A stretch of 64,000 nt of DNA, taken from Actinomycetota bacterium. GTDB lineage: Bacteria; Actinomycetota; Acidimicrobiia; Acidimicrobiales; MedAcidi-G1. Location: assembly GCA_014381945.1 (NCBI GenBank), contig JACNKQ010000035.1, forward strand, positions 60,942 to 124,941, given 5' to 3'. A program made the position numbers and the translations under genes. Positions 15,244 through 22,311 of this stretch are shown piece after piece. The first letter of the stretch is position 1. Every line of letters starts with the position of its first letter. The notes below the pieces were generated by a model that saw nothing but the letters and a program-made list of their open reading frames with translations, was not told the DNA's origin and ran no database searches.

Positions 15244-17253
15244 ATGTCCGCGCAGGGCCCGACGGTTTTCAGCGGGCGTTACGAACTTCATCGCCAGATC
15301 GCCCGAGGCGGCATGGCCGACGTGTACCTGGCCCGCGACCAGTTGCTCGATCGCCCGGTCGCCGTCAAGGTGCTATTCAACGAGTTCGCCGACGACCCGA
15401 ACTTCGTGGAACGGTTCCGCCGCGAGGCGCAGGCGGCCGCCAACCTCAACCACCCCAACATCGTGGGCGTCTACGACTGGGGCGAGGAGGAGGGCACCTA
15501 CTTCATCGTCATGGAGTACGTCGAGGGTCGCAGCCTCGCCGAGATCCTCCGTACCCAGGGGGCGCTGCATCCCGACCGTGCCGCAGAGGTCGCCACCGAC
15601 ATTGCGGCAGCCCTCGGATTTGCACACCGCAACGGGCTCGTCCACCGCGATGTCAAGCCCGGCAACGTCCTCGTGACCGCCAACGGGCACGTCAAGGTCG
15701 CAGACTTCGGGATCGCAACGGCGATGGTCGGCAACCAGACCGAGTTGACACAAGCCGGAACGGTGATGGGCACCGCCACGTACTTCTCTCCCGAGCAGGC
15801 CCAGGGCCGGCCCGTCGACCCCCGCAGCGACCTCTACGCCCTCGGGATCGTCCTCTACGAGATGCTCCTCGGGCGACCGCCGTTCACGGGCGATTCGCCC
15901 CTTGCGGTCGCCTACCAGCACGTCCAGGAGAGCCCTCCACCCCTACGGGCATCCGGGGCCTCGGTGTCCGAGTCCCTGGAGGCGATCACCCTCAAGTTGC
16001 TCGCCAAGAACCCGGTCAACCGCTACCCGACAGCCGAGGACCTCCGCAGCGACCTGCGCCGCTACAGGGAGGGGGCCCACGACCTTCGGCCGCCGAGCGC
16101 CACCGGCGCTGGCGCACGTGTGGCGACACCCGCTGGGACGCCGCCGGTCGACTACGGCAAGGGATCCCGAAGCCGAAGGGACGATGGCTGGCGCCGCACG
16201 CTGCTCTTCTTTGTCGGGCTGGGGGCCCTCGTGATCGCGTTGGGGTACCTCGTCGTCGAGTTCTTCGACACGCTCGGCGTCAACAACGACTCATCGACCA
16301 CCTCCGTTCCCGAGGACCGCGTCGAGGTCCCGTCCCTGATCGGAGTGCCGATGGACGAGGCCCGTTCGGCGCTGCGCGAGGCCAAGCTCAGCGTCCAGAT
16401 GGACTACGAGACCAACAACGAGTTCCCCGAAAACACGGTCTTCGACCAGGAGCCTGCTGCGGGCACCAAGGTCGAGCAGGCCGACACGGTCCGGCTCTGG
16501 GTGAGCAGGGGGACCGGGCCCATGGTGCTGCTCGACGTGGTCGGGGATGCGCAGGCCGACGCCAAACGGGATCTCGAGGCGATGGGCCTGGTCGTCGACG
16601 TCTACCCCCTCGAGGATCCTGTGGTGCCGGCCGGTCAGGTAATCGAGCAGAACCCGCCAGCGGGAAGTCCCGTGGAGGCGACTGCGCAGATCGTCATCTT
16701 CGTATCGTCGGGGCCGCCGGTCGAGCAGCTTCCCGACCTCGTCAACCGGCCCGTGCTCGATGCCATGAACATCATCGTCCAGTTGGGCTGGCGGGCGGTC
16801 ACGATCGAGGAATACAGCGAGGACGTGGCCGATGGGCTAGTGCTGCGGACAGAGCCGATGTCGAGGACCGAGTTGGAGCCCGGCGAGGAGGTCACGATCG
16901 TCGTTTCGTCCGGTCCGGCACCGGTGCCGGTGCCACCAGTGGTGAGCCTCACACAGGATTCCGCCACCGTCGCTCTCGAGGGCGCCGGGTTCGCCGTCAA
17001 CGTACGGTTCCAGACGCTTCCGACCGACAGCCCCAATGCCGGCCGGGTCATCTCCCAGAGCCCGCTGCCGGATGAGGAGGTCGGCCGGGGGACGGCGGTG
17101 ACCATCGTCGTCGGCGAGGCTGAGGCCTCCGTGGAGACGACCCTGGCGCCGGAGACGACCGAGCCGACCCTGGCGCCGGAGACGACCGAGCCGACCCTGG
17201 CGCCGGAGCCGACCGAGCCGCCCGTGGCGCCGGAGACGACCGCTGAGGGTTGA
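15244..17253 (+). CDS. pknB: PASTA-domain Ser/Thr protein kinase
   Basis: A 669-residue bitopic membrane kinase. The cytoplasmic Hanks-type domain (about 12-275) has ARGGMADVYLARD, Lys42 in VAVKVL, HRDVKPGN with catalytic Asp136, DFGIA and SPEQAQGRPVDPRSDLY. A juxtamembrane linker leads to one helix at about 319-342. Outside the cell are four PASTA repeats between about 355 and 625 (first VEVPSLIGVPMDEARSAL), which in PknB bind muropeptides or lipid II. A Thr/Pro/Glu tail of 9-residue repeats follows. TAGAAT at 15230-15235 lies 8 nt before the ATG, so the gene probably has its own leaderless promoter. rodA, pbpA and pknA, usually placed between pstP and pknB, are missing. Confidence 0.93.
   Translation: MSAQGPTVFSGRYELHRQIARGGMADVYLARDQLLDRPVAVKVLFNEFADDPNFVERFRREAQAAANLNHPNIVGVYDWGEEEGTYFIVMEYVEGRSLAEILRTQGALHPDRAAEVATDIAAALGFAHRNGLVHRDVKPGNVLVTANGHVKVADFGIATAMVGNQTELTQAGTVMGTATYFSPEQAQGRPVDPRSDLYALGIVLYEMLLGRPPFTGDSPLAVAYQHVQESPPPLRASGASVSESLEAITLKLLAKNPVNRYPTAEDLRSDLRRYREGAHDLRPPSATGAGARVATPAGTPPVDYGKGSRSRRDDGWRRTLLFFVGLGALVIALGYLVVEFFDTLGVNNDSSTTSVPEDRVEVPSLIGVPMDEARSALREAKLSVQMDYETNNEFPENTVFDQEPAAGTKVEQADTVRLWVSRGTGPMVLLDVVGDAQADAKRDLEAMGLVVDVYPLEDPVVPAGQVIEQNPPAGSPVEATAQIVIFVSSGPPVEQLPDLVNRPVLDAMNIIVQLGWRAVTIEEYSEDVADGLVLRTEPMSRTELEPGEEVTIVVSSGPAPVPVPPVVSLTQDSATVALEGAGFAVNVRFQTLPTDSPNAGRVISQSPLPDEEVGRGTAVTIVVGEAEASVETTLAPETTEPTLAPETTEPTLAPEPTEPPVAPETTAEG
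17139..17245 (+). repeat. 27-bp in-frame tandem repeat at the end of pknB
   Basis: About four units of 27 bp encode TLAPETTEP, TLAPETTEP, TLAPEPTEP and PVAPETTAE. The tail lies after the last PASTA domain and therefore outside the membrane. Such a repeat can vary in copy number by slippage. Confidence 0.8.
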
Positions 17254-17255
17254 GG

Positions 17256-17834
17256 TCAGGCCACCCTGGCCAGGAAGTTGGCCAACAGGTCGTGGCCGGA
17301 TGCGGTGAGGATCGACTCGGGATGGAACTGCACGCCCTCGACGTCGAGGTCCCGATGGCGCAACCCCATGACGAGGCCGTCGTCGGTGGAGGCGGTCACC
17401 TCGAGTTCCTCGGGGATCGACGAGCGCTCGACCAGCAGCGAGTGGTAGCGGGTCGCCTCGAACGGGGAGGGAAGCCCGGCGAACACGCCGTCGCCCCCGT
17501 GGTGGATCTGCGAGGTCTTGCCGTGCATGACGTCCGGTGCCCGGATGACGTTGCCACCCCAGGCGGCGCCGATGCACTGGTGGCCCAGGCAGACGCCGAG
17601 GACGGGGATCCGTCCGGCGGCCCAGCGGATGATCGAGGTTGAGACGCCTGCGTCCTCGGGCCGGCCGGGCCCCGGGCTGATGAGGACGGCGTCGGGCTCG
17701 AGTTCGGAGGCCTCGACGGTCGTGATGGCGTCGTGGCGGTGGACGATCGGCTCGGCGCCGAGCTCACCCAGGTACTGGACGAGGTTGTAGACGAACGAGT
17801 CGTAGTTGTCGATGACGAGGACACGGGCGGCCAC
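17256..17834 (-). CDS. trpG: Glutamine amidotransferase of anthranilate / aminodeoxychorismate synthase
   Basis: A 192-residue class I glutamine amidotransferase. It begins [18 protein letters not shown], has the oxyanion [11 protein letters not shown], nucleophile Cys in [10 protein letters not shown] and the catalytic FHPESI. It supplies ammonia to TrpE (tryptophan) and possibly PabB (folate). Neither partner is nearby. The gene converges on pknB with 2 bp between stop codons and diverges from crgA, the same order and orientation as around Mycobacterium trpG. GTG 17834 is preceded by TACGGT (minus strand, 17848-17843) with 8 nt between, implying a leaderless mRNA. Confidence 0.9.
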   Translation of the reverse strand: MAARVLVIDNYDSFVYNLVQYLGELGAEPIVHRHDAITTVEASELEPDAVLISPGPGRPEDAGVSTSIIRWAAGRIPVLGVCLGHQCIGAAWGGNVIRAPDVMHGKTSQIHHGGDGVFAGLPSPFEATRYHSLLVERSSIPEELEVTASTDDGLVMGLRHRDLDVEGVQFHPESILTASGHDLLANFLARVA

Positions 17835-17925
17835 GGGTGCGTACCGTAACGGGCGTGGCCACTGCCGGTCGGCTGGATTCCGGTGGAGCCGCCCGTCCTG
17901 CCCCGGTGCCCCTATCCTCGTGCCC

Positions 17926-18198
17926 ATGTCGACTCCCCCGAAGAAGCGCGTAGAGGGCGGCCGGGTGACCCCCAGGGGTGGTCCCTCCGGTTCGCGCTAC
18001 AACGCCCCGACATCCGCCGCCTCGAAGACCTCGCCGACGTGGGTGCCCGTGCTGATGTTCGGCCTCCTGGCGCTCGGCATAGCAATCATCTTCTTCAACT
18101 ACGTGGGCTGGATGCCGGGCGGGATGAAGAACCTCTACCTGATGGTCGGCCTGGGCAGCATCCTCGGCGGCATCATCACGGCGACGCGGTTCCACTAG
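17926..18198 (+). CDS. crgA: Cell division protein CrgA
   Basis: A 90-residue membrane protein. A basic N-terminal tail ([17 protein letters not shown]) precedes two transmembrane helices ([19 protein letters not shown] and [21 protein letters not shown]) joined by the short outside loop NYVGWMPGG. CrgA recruits or stabilises septal peptidoglycan enzymes at the actinobacterial division site. The ATG lies 7 nt after a TATCCT -10 element (17913-17918), and there is no Shine-Dalgarno. Confidence 0.92.
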   Translation: MSTPPKKRVEGGRVTPRGGPSGSRYNAPTSAASKTSPTWVPVLMFGLLALGIAIIFFNYVGWMPGGMKNLYLMVGLGSILGGIITATRFH

Positions 18199-18261
18199 CC
18201 GTTCACGTACCTGCGAAATCGCCCGGTTTCCGGGATTCAGCCTCGAATCCCACGCGTGTCA

Positions 18262-18294
18262 TTTCCCACAGATTGGTCCACAGACTGTGGACAA
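18262..18294. promoter_or_regulatory. Cluster of three DnaA-box-like 9-mers with a 17-bp palindrome
   Basis: TGTGGACAA (18286-18294) is the exact reverse complement of TTGTCCACA, the high-GC actinobacterial DnaA box. TGGTCCACA (18274-18282) has one mismatch to TTGTCCACA, and TTTCCCACA (18262-18270) is a weaker match. The last two sites form a perfect inverted repeat GTCCACAG-A-CTGTGGAC (18276-18292). The stretch is the intergenic gap after crgA. Three sites are too few for an origin; a DnaA-titration or regulatory site, or a plain transcription-factor operator, are alternatives. Confidence 0.4.
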
Positions 18295-18318
18295 GTGGGC
18301 ACCGGCTGAGACGAAGCG

Positions 18319-18570
18319 TCACTCCTCGGTGGCGACGATCTCCATGTCCTCCATGCAGTGGCGGGGCGGGTCAGGGTCCTGTTCGGTGGCAACGGTCATG
18401 CGCACCTCGGTGCCGCAGAGGCTGCACCGGTACTGCAACTTGACCTTCCGGAGGTCGCCGGGGGGCGGTGGCTCGGGGACCGGCGTGGCAAGGGCGCGCA
18501 GCAGGACGAGCCCGGCCCGTATGAGGACCACGGCCACGATGACGGCTAGAACGACCTTGATCAGGGACAC
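18319..18570 (-). CDS. Small membrane-anchored protein with a zinc-ribbon-like C-terminus
   Basis: An 83-residue protein. One N-terminal helix (IKVVLAVIVAVVLIRAGLVLL) is followed by a Pro-rich linker and a conserved cytoplasmic tail, KVKLQYRCSLCGTEVRMTVA then DPDPPRHCMEDMEIV. The CxxC and HC residues could bind one metal ion. I recall similar short proteins in many Actinobacteria, without a known role. Start GTG 18570 is preferred; an upstream in-frame GTG at 18606 is possible. It converges on crgA across the DnaA-box-like region. Confidence 0.65.
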   Translation of the reverse strand: MSLIKVVLAVIVAVVLIRAGLVLLRALATPVPEPPPPGDLRKVKLQYRCSLCGTEVRMTVATEQDPDPPRHCMEDMEIVATEE

Positions 18571-18642
18571 GGTGGAAGATCGTATTCGGCTCCGCAGTAG
18601 GGTCACCCGCCGACGATCGCTGAACCTGCCGAAGGGCCTGCC

Positions 18643-19164
18643 ATGAAGTCCACGACGGACATCGACCTGATCCTGCTGATCCTGCGTGCGACAGCGGGCC
18701 TCACCCTCGCCGCCCATGGCTGGAACAAGTTCTTCGGGGGTGGACGGATTCCCGGCACCGGCCGTTGGTTCGACAGCATCGGGATGCGGCCCGGCCGCCT
18801 CAATGCGATCCTCGCCGCCAGCTCCGAGGTGGGTGCCGGGGTGCTGCTGGCGCTCGGCCTTCTCAACCCGTTGGCCGCCGCCGGGGTCATCGGCGTGATG
18901 GTCGTCGCCTTCTGGACCACCCACCGCTCCAACGGCTTCTTCATCATCAAGGAGGGCTACGAATACGTGTTCATCCTTTCCGTGATGGCGCTGGTGTCGG
19001 CCACCCTGGGCCCTGGAACCTGGTCGCTCGACGAGGCATTTGGCATCGCCGCCGACCTCGACGGCTGGACCGGCTTCTGGATCGCCCTGCTGCTCGGTGT
19101 CGGCGGAGGCGTCCTGCAGATGCTGGTGTTCTTCCGACCGTCGAAGGTGACCTCGGGCGACTGA
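18643..19164 (+). CDS. DoxX-family membrane protein
   Basis: A 173-residue protein with four hydrophobic helices. The DoxX pattern is clear: LLILRATAGLTLAAHGWNKFFGGG, then SEVGAGVLLALGLLNPLAAAGVIGVMVVAF. DoxX proteins are small membrane proteins associated with redox or detoxification complexes; the specific role here is unknown. The next gene begins at base 19165, immediately after the stop codon, so the two are co-translated. Confidence 0.8.
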   Translation: MKSTTDIDLILLILRATAGLTLAAHGWNKFFGGGRIPGTGRWFDSIGMRPGRLNAILAASSEVGAGVLLALGLLNPLAAAGVIGVMVVAFWTTHRSNGFFIIKEGYEYVFILSVMALVSATLGPGTWSLDEAFGIAADLDGWTGFWIALLLGVGGGVLQMLVFFRPSKVTSGD

Positions 19165-20241
19165 ATGGACACCGGGCCCGACGTGGACCTGCGGGCCGTC
19201 GAGGGATGGTTGGCGGTTCGACTCGACGGTGCCTCGTCGGTACGCATCGACGGGGTGTCGGTGCCCGAGGGCGGTTACTCGGGCGAGACGATGATCCTGC
19301 CGGCGGTCGTCACCTGCAATGGGGCCGATCGGGATGAACGCTTCGTGCTTCGGCGCGAGCCTCCCGAGGCGGCTGTGTACCCGGCCCAGGCACCGGGCAT
19401 CGTCGTTGAGGTCGACCTGCAGTGGCGGGTGATGGAGGCGATCCGGAGCCACACCTCGCTACCGGTGGCCCCGCCGGTCGGCTACGAGTCCGACCCGGCG
19501 GTGATCGGCGCACCGTTTTTCGTCACGGGGTTCGTGGAGGGTGACGTGCCGCGGGAGACCCCGGCGTACACGGCCGAGGGCTTCTACGTGGAGTCCACGG
19601 CGCAGCGTCGACGCGACATGAACATTGCAGGCATACGGACGGTCGCTGCCGTCAACCGGATCGACTGGCGGGCGGCGGGCCTGGGCTTCCTCGTCCCCGA
19701 CGGCGTCGAGCCCGACCTCCGACGCCAACTCGACATCTGGCGGGAGTTCGCCGGTCGGGAGTTGAGGGGACGCCCGCATCCGGTCATGGAGGAAGCCTGG
19801 TTGCGCCTTGCCGCCGATGTCCCGGATGGTGCCGAGCCGGCTCTCTGCTGGGGCGACTGCCGGCTGGGGAACATTTTCTGGGACGGGGCCACGCCGGCCT
19901 GCCTCACCGACTTCGAGGGTGCCACGATCGTCCCGGCCGAGTTCGACCTGGGCTGGTTCCTGATGTTCGACCGCTGGATCCACGAGGCCTGTGGCAACCG
20001 GCGTCTCGACGGCGAGCCCTCACGCAGTGAACTCGTGTCCACCTACGAGGTGGCGCTGGGACGTCCGGTCGGGGCCACGTGGTGGCACGAGGCGTTCGCC
20101 GCCGTCCGCTACTGCGCCATCGTGGTGCGGGTCATCAACCGGCTCGAGGAACGGGGCGTGATGCCGCCGGGCACCGACACCTACCTCGCGGGCGGCGTCA
20201 CCGACTGCCTCCGCCTGGTGCTCGACGAGGAAGCAGCCTGA
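19165..20241 (+). CDS. Aminoglycoside-phosphotransferase-family protein (ACAD10/11-type kinase-like)
   Basis: A 358-residue protein-kinase-like-fold protein. Key motifs are ERFVLRREPPEA (phosphate-binding Lys replaced by Arg in VLRRE), CWGDCRLGNIFWD (the HGDxxxxN Brenner-type motif with Trp for His) and LTDFEGATIVPAEFDLGW (DFG-equivalent). The WGD-R-GN form is common in the ACAD10/11-like branch, whose members act on hydroxy-fatty acid or other small-molecule substrates, so it is probably active rather than degenerate. The substrate is unknown. It follows the DoxX gene with no spacing. Confidence 0.75.
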   Translation: MDTGPDVDLRAVEGWLAVRLDGASSVRIDGVSVPEGGYSGETMILPAVVTCNGADRDERFVLRREPPEAAVYPAQAPGIVVEVDLQWRVMEAIRSHTSLPVAPPVGYESDPAVIGAPFFVTGFVEGDVPRETPAYTAEGFYVESTAQRRRDMNIAGIRTVAAVNRIDWRAAGLGFLVPDGVEPDLRRQLDIWREFAGRELRGRPHPVMEEAWLRLAADVPDGAEPALCWGDCRLGNIFWDGATPACLTDFEGATIVPAEFDLGWFLMFDRWIHEACGNRRLDGEPSRSELVSTYEVALGRPVGATWWHEAFAAVRYCAIVVRVINRLEERGVMPPGTDTYLAGGVTDCLRLVLDEEAA

Positions 20242-20247
20242 CGACGG

Positions 20248-20637
20248 TCAGAGCGTGACGACCTCGAGCAGCGTGTGGCGGGCGAGAACGTCGAAGTCGG
20301 CGTCGGCGTGCAGGACCGGGGTCCGGGCAGCGATGGCGGCTGAAGCGATGAGGCAGTCGGTCAGCCGACGGACGGTCTCCCCCTGGCGCCGACAGGCCCG
20401 GTAGAGGGATGCGGCGGTTTCGTAGTCGGCCGGCGTGGTGTTGACGATGCCGGCCCGGGCGAGGAGCCCGCGCAGGTCGTTCAGATGGAGGTCGTCCCGG
20501 GCGCCGGCGAGGACCTCCATGCAGACGGGATCGCAGACGGCGATGTCTCCGTCGAGGAGGTCATCGACTGCACGGCAGGTCGGGGAGCCTGTGTCCCGGA
20601 GGAACTCGACCCAGGCCGAGGTGTCGATCAGGATCAT
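20248..20637 (-). CDS. vapC: VapC-type PIN-domain toxin
   Basis: A 129-residue PIN-domain ribonuclease. The acidic metal-binding residues are all present: Asp5 in ILIDTSAWVEFLR, Glu41 in VCMEVLAGA, Asp94 in RRLTDCLIA and Asp112/114 in ADADFD, so it looks intact. VapC toxins cut tRNA or rRNA when free of the antitoxin. The ATG overlaps the stop of vapB (ATGA), giving coupled translation. It ends 7 bp from the convergent phosphotransferase-like gene. Confidence 0.93.
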   Translation of the reverse strand: MILIDTSAWVEFLRDTGSPTCRAVDDLLDGDIAVCDPVCMEVLAGARDDLHLNDLRGLLARAGIVNTTPADYETAASLYRACRRQGETVRRLTDCLIASAAIAARTPVLHADADFDVLARHTLLEVVTL

Positions 20638-20837
20638 GCTGTCCGACCAGCACGCATGTCTTCGAGGTCGCCGTCCCAGCCGGAGCCGCGCATGGCACGT
20701 GCACGGTCGAGGTCGAGGGGTTCGGCGGCGAGCGTGCTCAGTGCGAGGTTGACGGCGTCGCGCTTGGTTGCCAGTCGGTAGCGGGCCATGACTGCTGCGC
20801 AGGCGTCGTCATCGATGTCGATGTTGGTGCGTGTCAT
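20634..20837 (-). CDS. vapB: VapB-type antitoxin
   Basis: A 67-residue protein. The N-terminus MTRTNIDIDDDACAAVMARY and the following LATKRDAVNLALSTLAAE match type II VapB antitoxins with a ribbon-helix-helix-like DNA-binding N-terminus. The C-terminal GSGWDGDLEDMRAG tail is the expected toxin-binding segment. The ATG at 20837 is 6 nt after a TATCAT -10, so the operon mRNA is leaderless. Confidence 0.92.
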   Translation of the reverse strand: MTRTNIDIDDDACAAVMARYRLATKRDAVNLALSTLAAEPLDLDRARAMRGSGWDGDLEDMRAGRTA

Positions 20838-20857
20838 ACACCAATGATACACCAAGG
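20835..20857 (-). promoter_or_regulatory. vapBC promoter/operator with GGTGTAT direct repeats
   Basis: Read on the minus strand, the sequence contains two GGTGTAT copies 11 bp apart; the -10 hexamer TATCAT (20849-20844) overlaps the upstream copy and the downstream copy runs into the start codon. Binding of VapB or VapBC there would block RNA polymerase, the usual autoregulation. Confidence 0.55.
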
Positions 20858-20881
20858 AGTCTCTGTGCGCTACCTTTTCCG

Positions 20882-22000
20882 CTACTGCGCCGGGTCGAGG
20901 AACTCGGTGAAGCCGTATCTGGGGTACGGGCCGACCACGATCTGTTCGAGGACGCCGATGCCGGTGCGGTCGCCACAGATGGCCCGGACCACGGACTGCA
21001 CGTGGAGGTTCTCGGGTGACATCTCGTCGACCTCGTCGAGTCGCCACGATTCGCCTTCCATGGCCAGTTCGCCCTTCCAGTGGCCGTGGCCCCAGGTGGG
21101 GTGGCTGTAGCCCATGCCCTTCATGCGGGCGGTCAACAGCGGCTCGAGGTCGATGACCACTTGGTCGCGGTCGACCCTGTCGAGGGTGAGCCGACCGCCG
21201 GAGATACGGCGGGTTCCCGACAGGAACGTGAGGTCGTGCTGCACCCTCATGAGGCGTTCGATGCCCGGGTCCTCGATTCCGGGGATGTCGTCGGGATCGT
21301 CGTAGGTGGGGAGGATGAACCCGTCCCAGTGCATCTGATGACCGTCGGCGTCCTCGAACACCCCCATGTGCGTGATGTGGTCGTCCCAGTGCAGTGGTGC
21401 CCAGAAGAACTTGAGACCCCTGTGTCGTCGGGGGGCGCCGGGCGGTGCCGGGTCGCCGACCGGTCGGACGCCCCACGACCGGTCCTTGGTGCCCCACAGC
21501 CTGTCGACTGCGATGGTGTTGTCGGGCAGGCGGATCTCGCCGGTCCAGTGGCCGAACTGGTTGAACCGGGTCGCCTCCATGTGGCTGTTGATCTGTCCCC
21601 GGCCGAGCAGTTGGAAGTCCTCGGCGAAAGACGCCGTGCGTGGGGTCCAGGTCAGGTCGGCGCCGATCCCGGTCTCGTTGTCGTCGAGTACCACCCTTAG
21701 GCGCATCATGGGCTCGAGGATCTCGATCCGGAATGGGCCGATCGTCATGTCGGACGGGTCGTCGGGCATGCGGCGTGAGGCGTGGAAGGCGTACTGGACG
21801 CCGTCGTGGACGATCGTGAGGCCGCAGTCCTGGATGCCCAGGTTCGGATACCGGGCGGAGCCGATGCCGAGGTAGAGGCTGCCGTCGTCGGTGTAGCCGT
21901 TGAACCAGAACCGGTCGTAGGCGTTGCGATCGGTCGTGGCCGGGACCGCCACGGGTCGCGACGTCTGGTGGACGAAGTAGTCGTCGAACGAACTGAGCAT
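20882..22000 (-). CDS. CrtC/AttH-type lipocalin-like protein (DUF7064/7065-like)
   Basis: A 372-residue protein without signal peptide or membrane segment. It shows a repeated beta-rich architecture with RFWFNGYTDDGSLYLGIG near the N-terminus, a central WTGEIRLPDNTIAVDRLWGTKDRSWGVRP and later FFWAPLHWDDHITHMGVFED. The RLWGTKDRSWG motif is characteristic of a family related to hydroxyneurosporene synthase/AttH folds, common in Actinobacteria and without a proven reaction. The start ATG 22000 has a good Shine-Dalgarno (GGGGAGG) 7-8 nt upstream, unlike many genes here. It is isolated, between vapBC and an arylsulfotransferase-like gene. Confidence 0.6.
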   Translation of the reverse strand: MLSSFDDYFVHQTSRPVAVPATTDRNAYDRFWFNGYTDDGSLYLGIGSARYPNLGIQDCGLTIVHDGVQYAFHASRRMPDDPSDMTIGPFRIEILEPMMRLRVVLDDNETGIGADLTWTPRTASFAEDFQLLGRGQINSHMEATRFNQFGHWTGEIRLPDNTIAVDRLWGTKDRSWGVRPVGDPAPPGAPRRHRGLKFFWAPLHWDDHITHMGVFEDADGHQMHWDGFILPTYDDPDDIPGIEDPGIERLMRVQHDLTFLSGTRRISGGRLTLDRVDRDQVVIDLEPLLTARMKGMGYSHPTWGHGHWKGELAMEGESWRLDEVDEMSPENLHVQSVVRAICGDRTGIGVLEQIVVGPYPRYGFTEFLDPAQ

Positions 22001-22311
22001 GGTCTGCCTCCCCGGAGGTGGAATCACGACAGTGTGATCCGTCGGCGGCCTGTCCGGCGAATTCGGTGGGGTCGCGGTACCAGGGGGGGCGGACCATAAC
22101 GCGGATCGAAACCCCTTGGCGAGGCGCCACGGTGGTCATGTCGGGGGCGGGGGTGTCACCGGGCGGGTGCTGGGGAGTGCCGGGGTTTCTGGCTTCTCCT
22201 GGCGACCACGGGCAATCCACGCCCATCCGGATAGTGCTGAGTCGGGTTGGTTGTCGCTTTGCAGGTCTTCGTTGAACTGGTAGGTGGTCGTGGCCGCAAC
22301 GAGTGTGGCGA
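22001..22311. other. Intergenic stretch of 311 bp, no gene recognised
   Basis: Open frames here are short and lack coding character. It must hold the promoter of the 20882-22000 gene and perhaps a terminator for the gene at 22312-24171. No RNA gene or repeat was recognised. Confidence 0.6.

Noticed and set aside
17139..17245. Possible CRISPR or regulatory repeat
   Set aside because: It is an in-frame coding repeat without spacers at the end of pknB.
18262..18294. Chromosomal origin of replication
   Set aside because: Only three DnaA-box-like sites, no AT-rich unwinding region, and no dnaA or dnaN nearby.
19165..20241. Phosphotransferase-like protein as a pseudoenzyme because Trp replaces His in the HGD motif
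   Set aside because: The WGD-R-GN form is normal for the ACAD10/11-like branch, with the following Asp and Asn kept.
22018..22275. 85-codon plus-strand frame in the gap at 22.0-22.3 kb
   Set aside because: No ribosome-binding site, no recognisable motif and composition like non-coding sequence.
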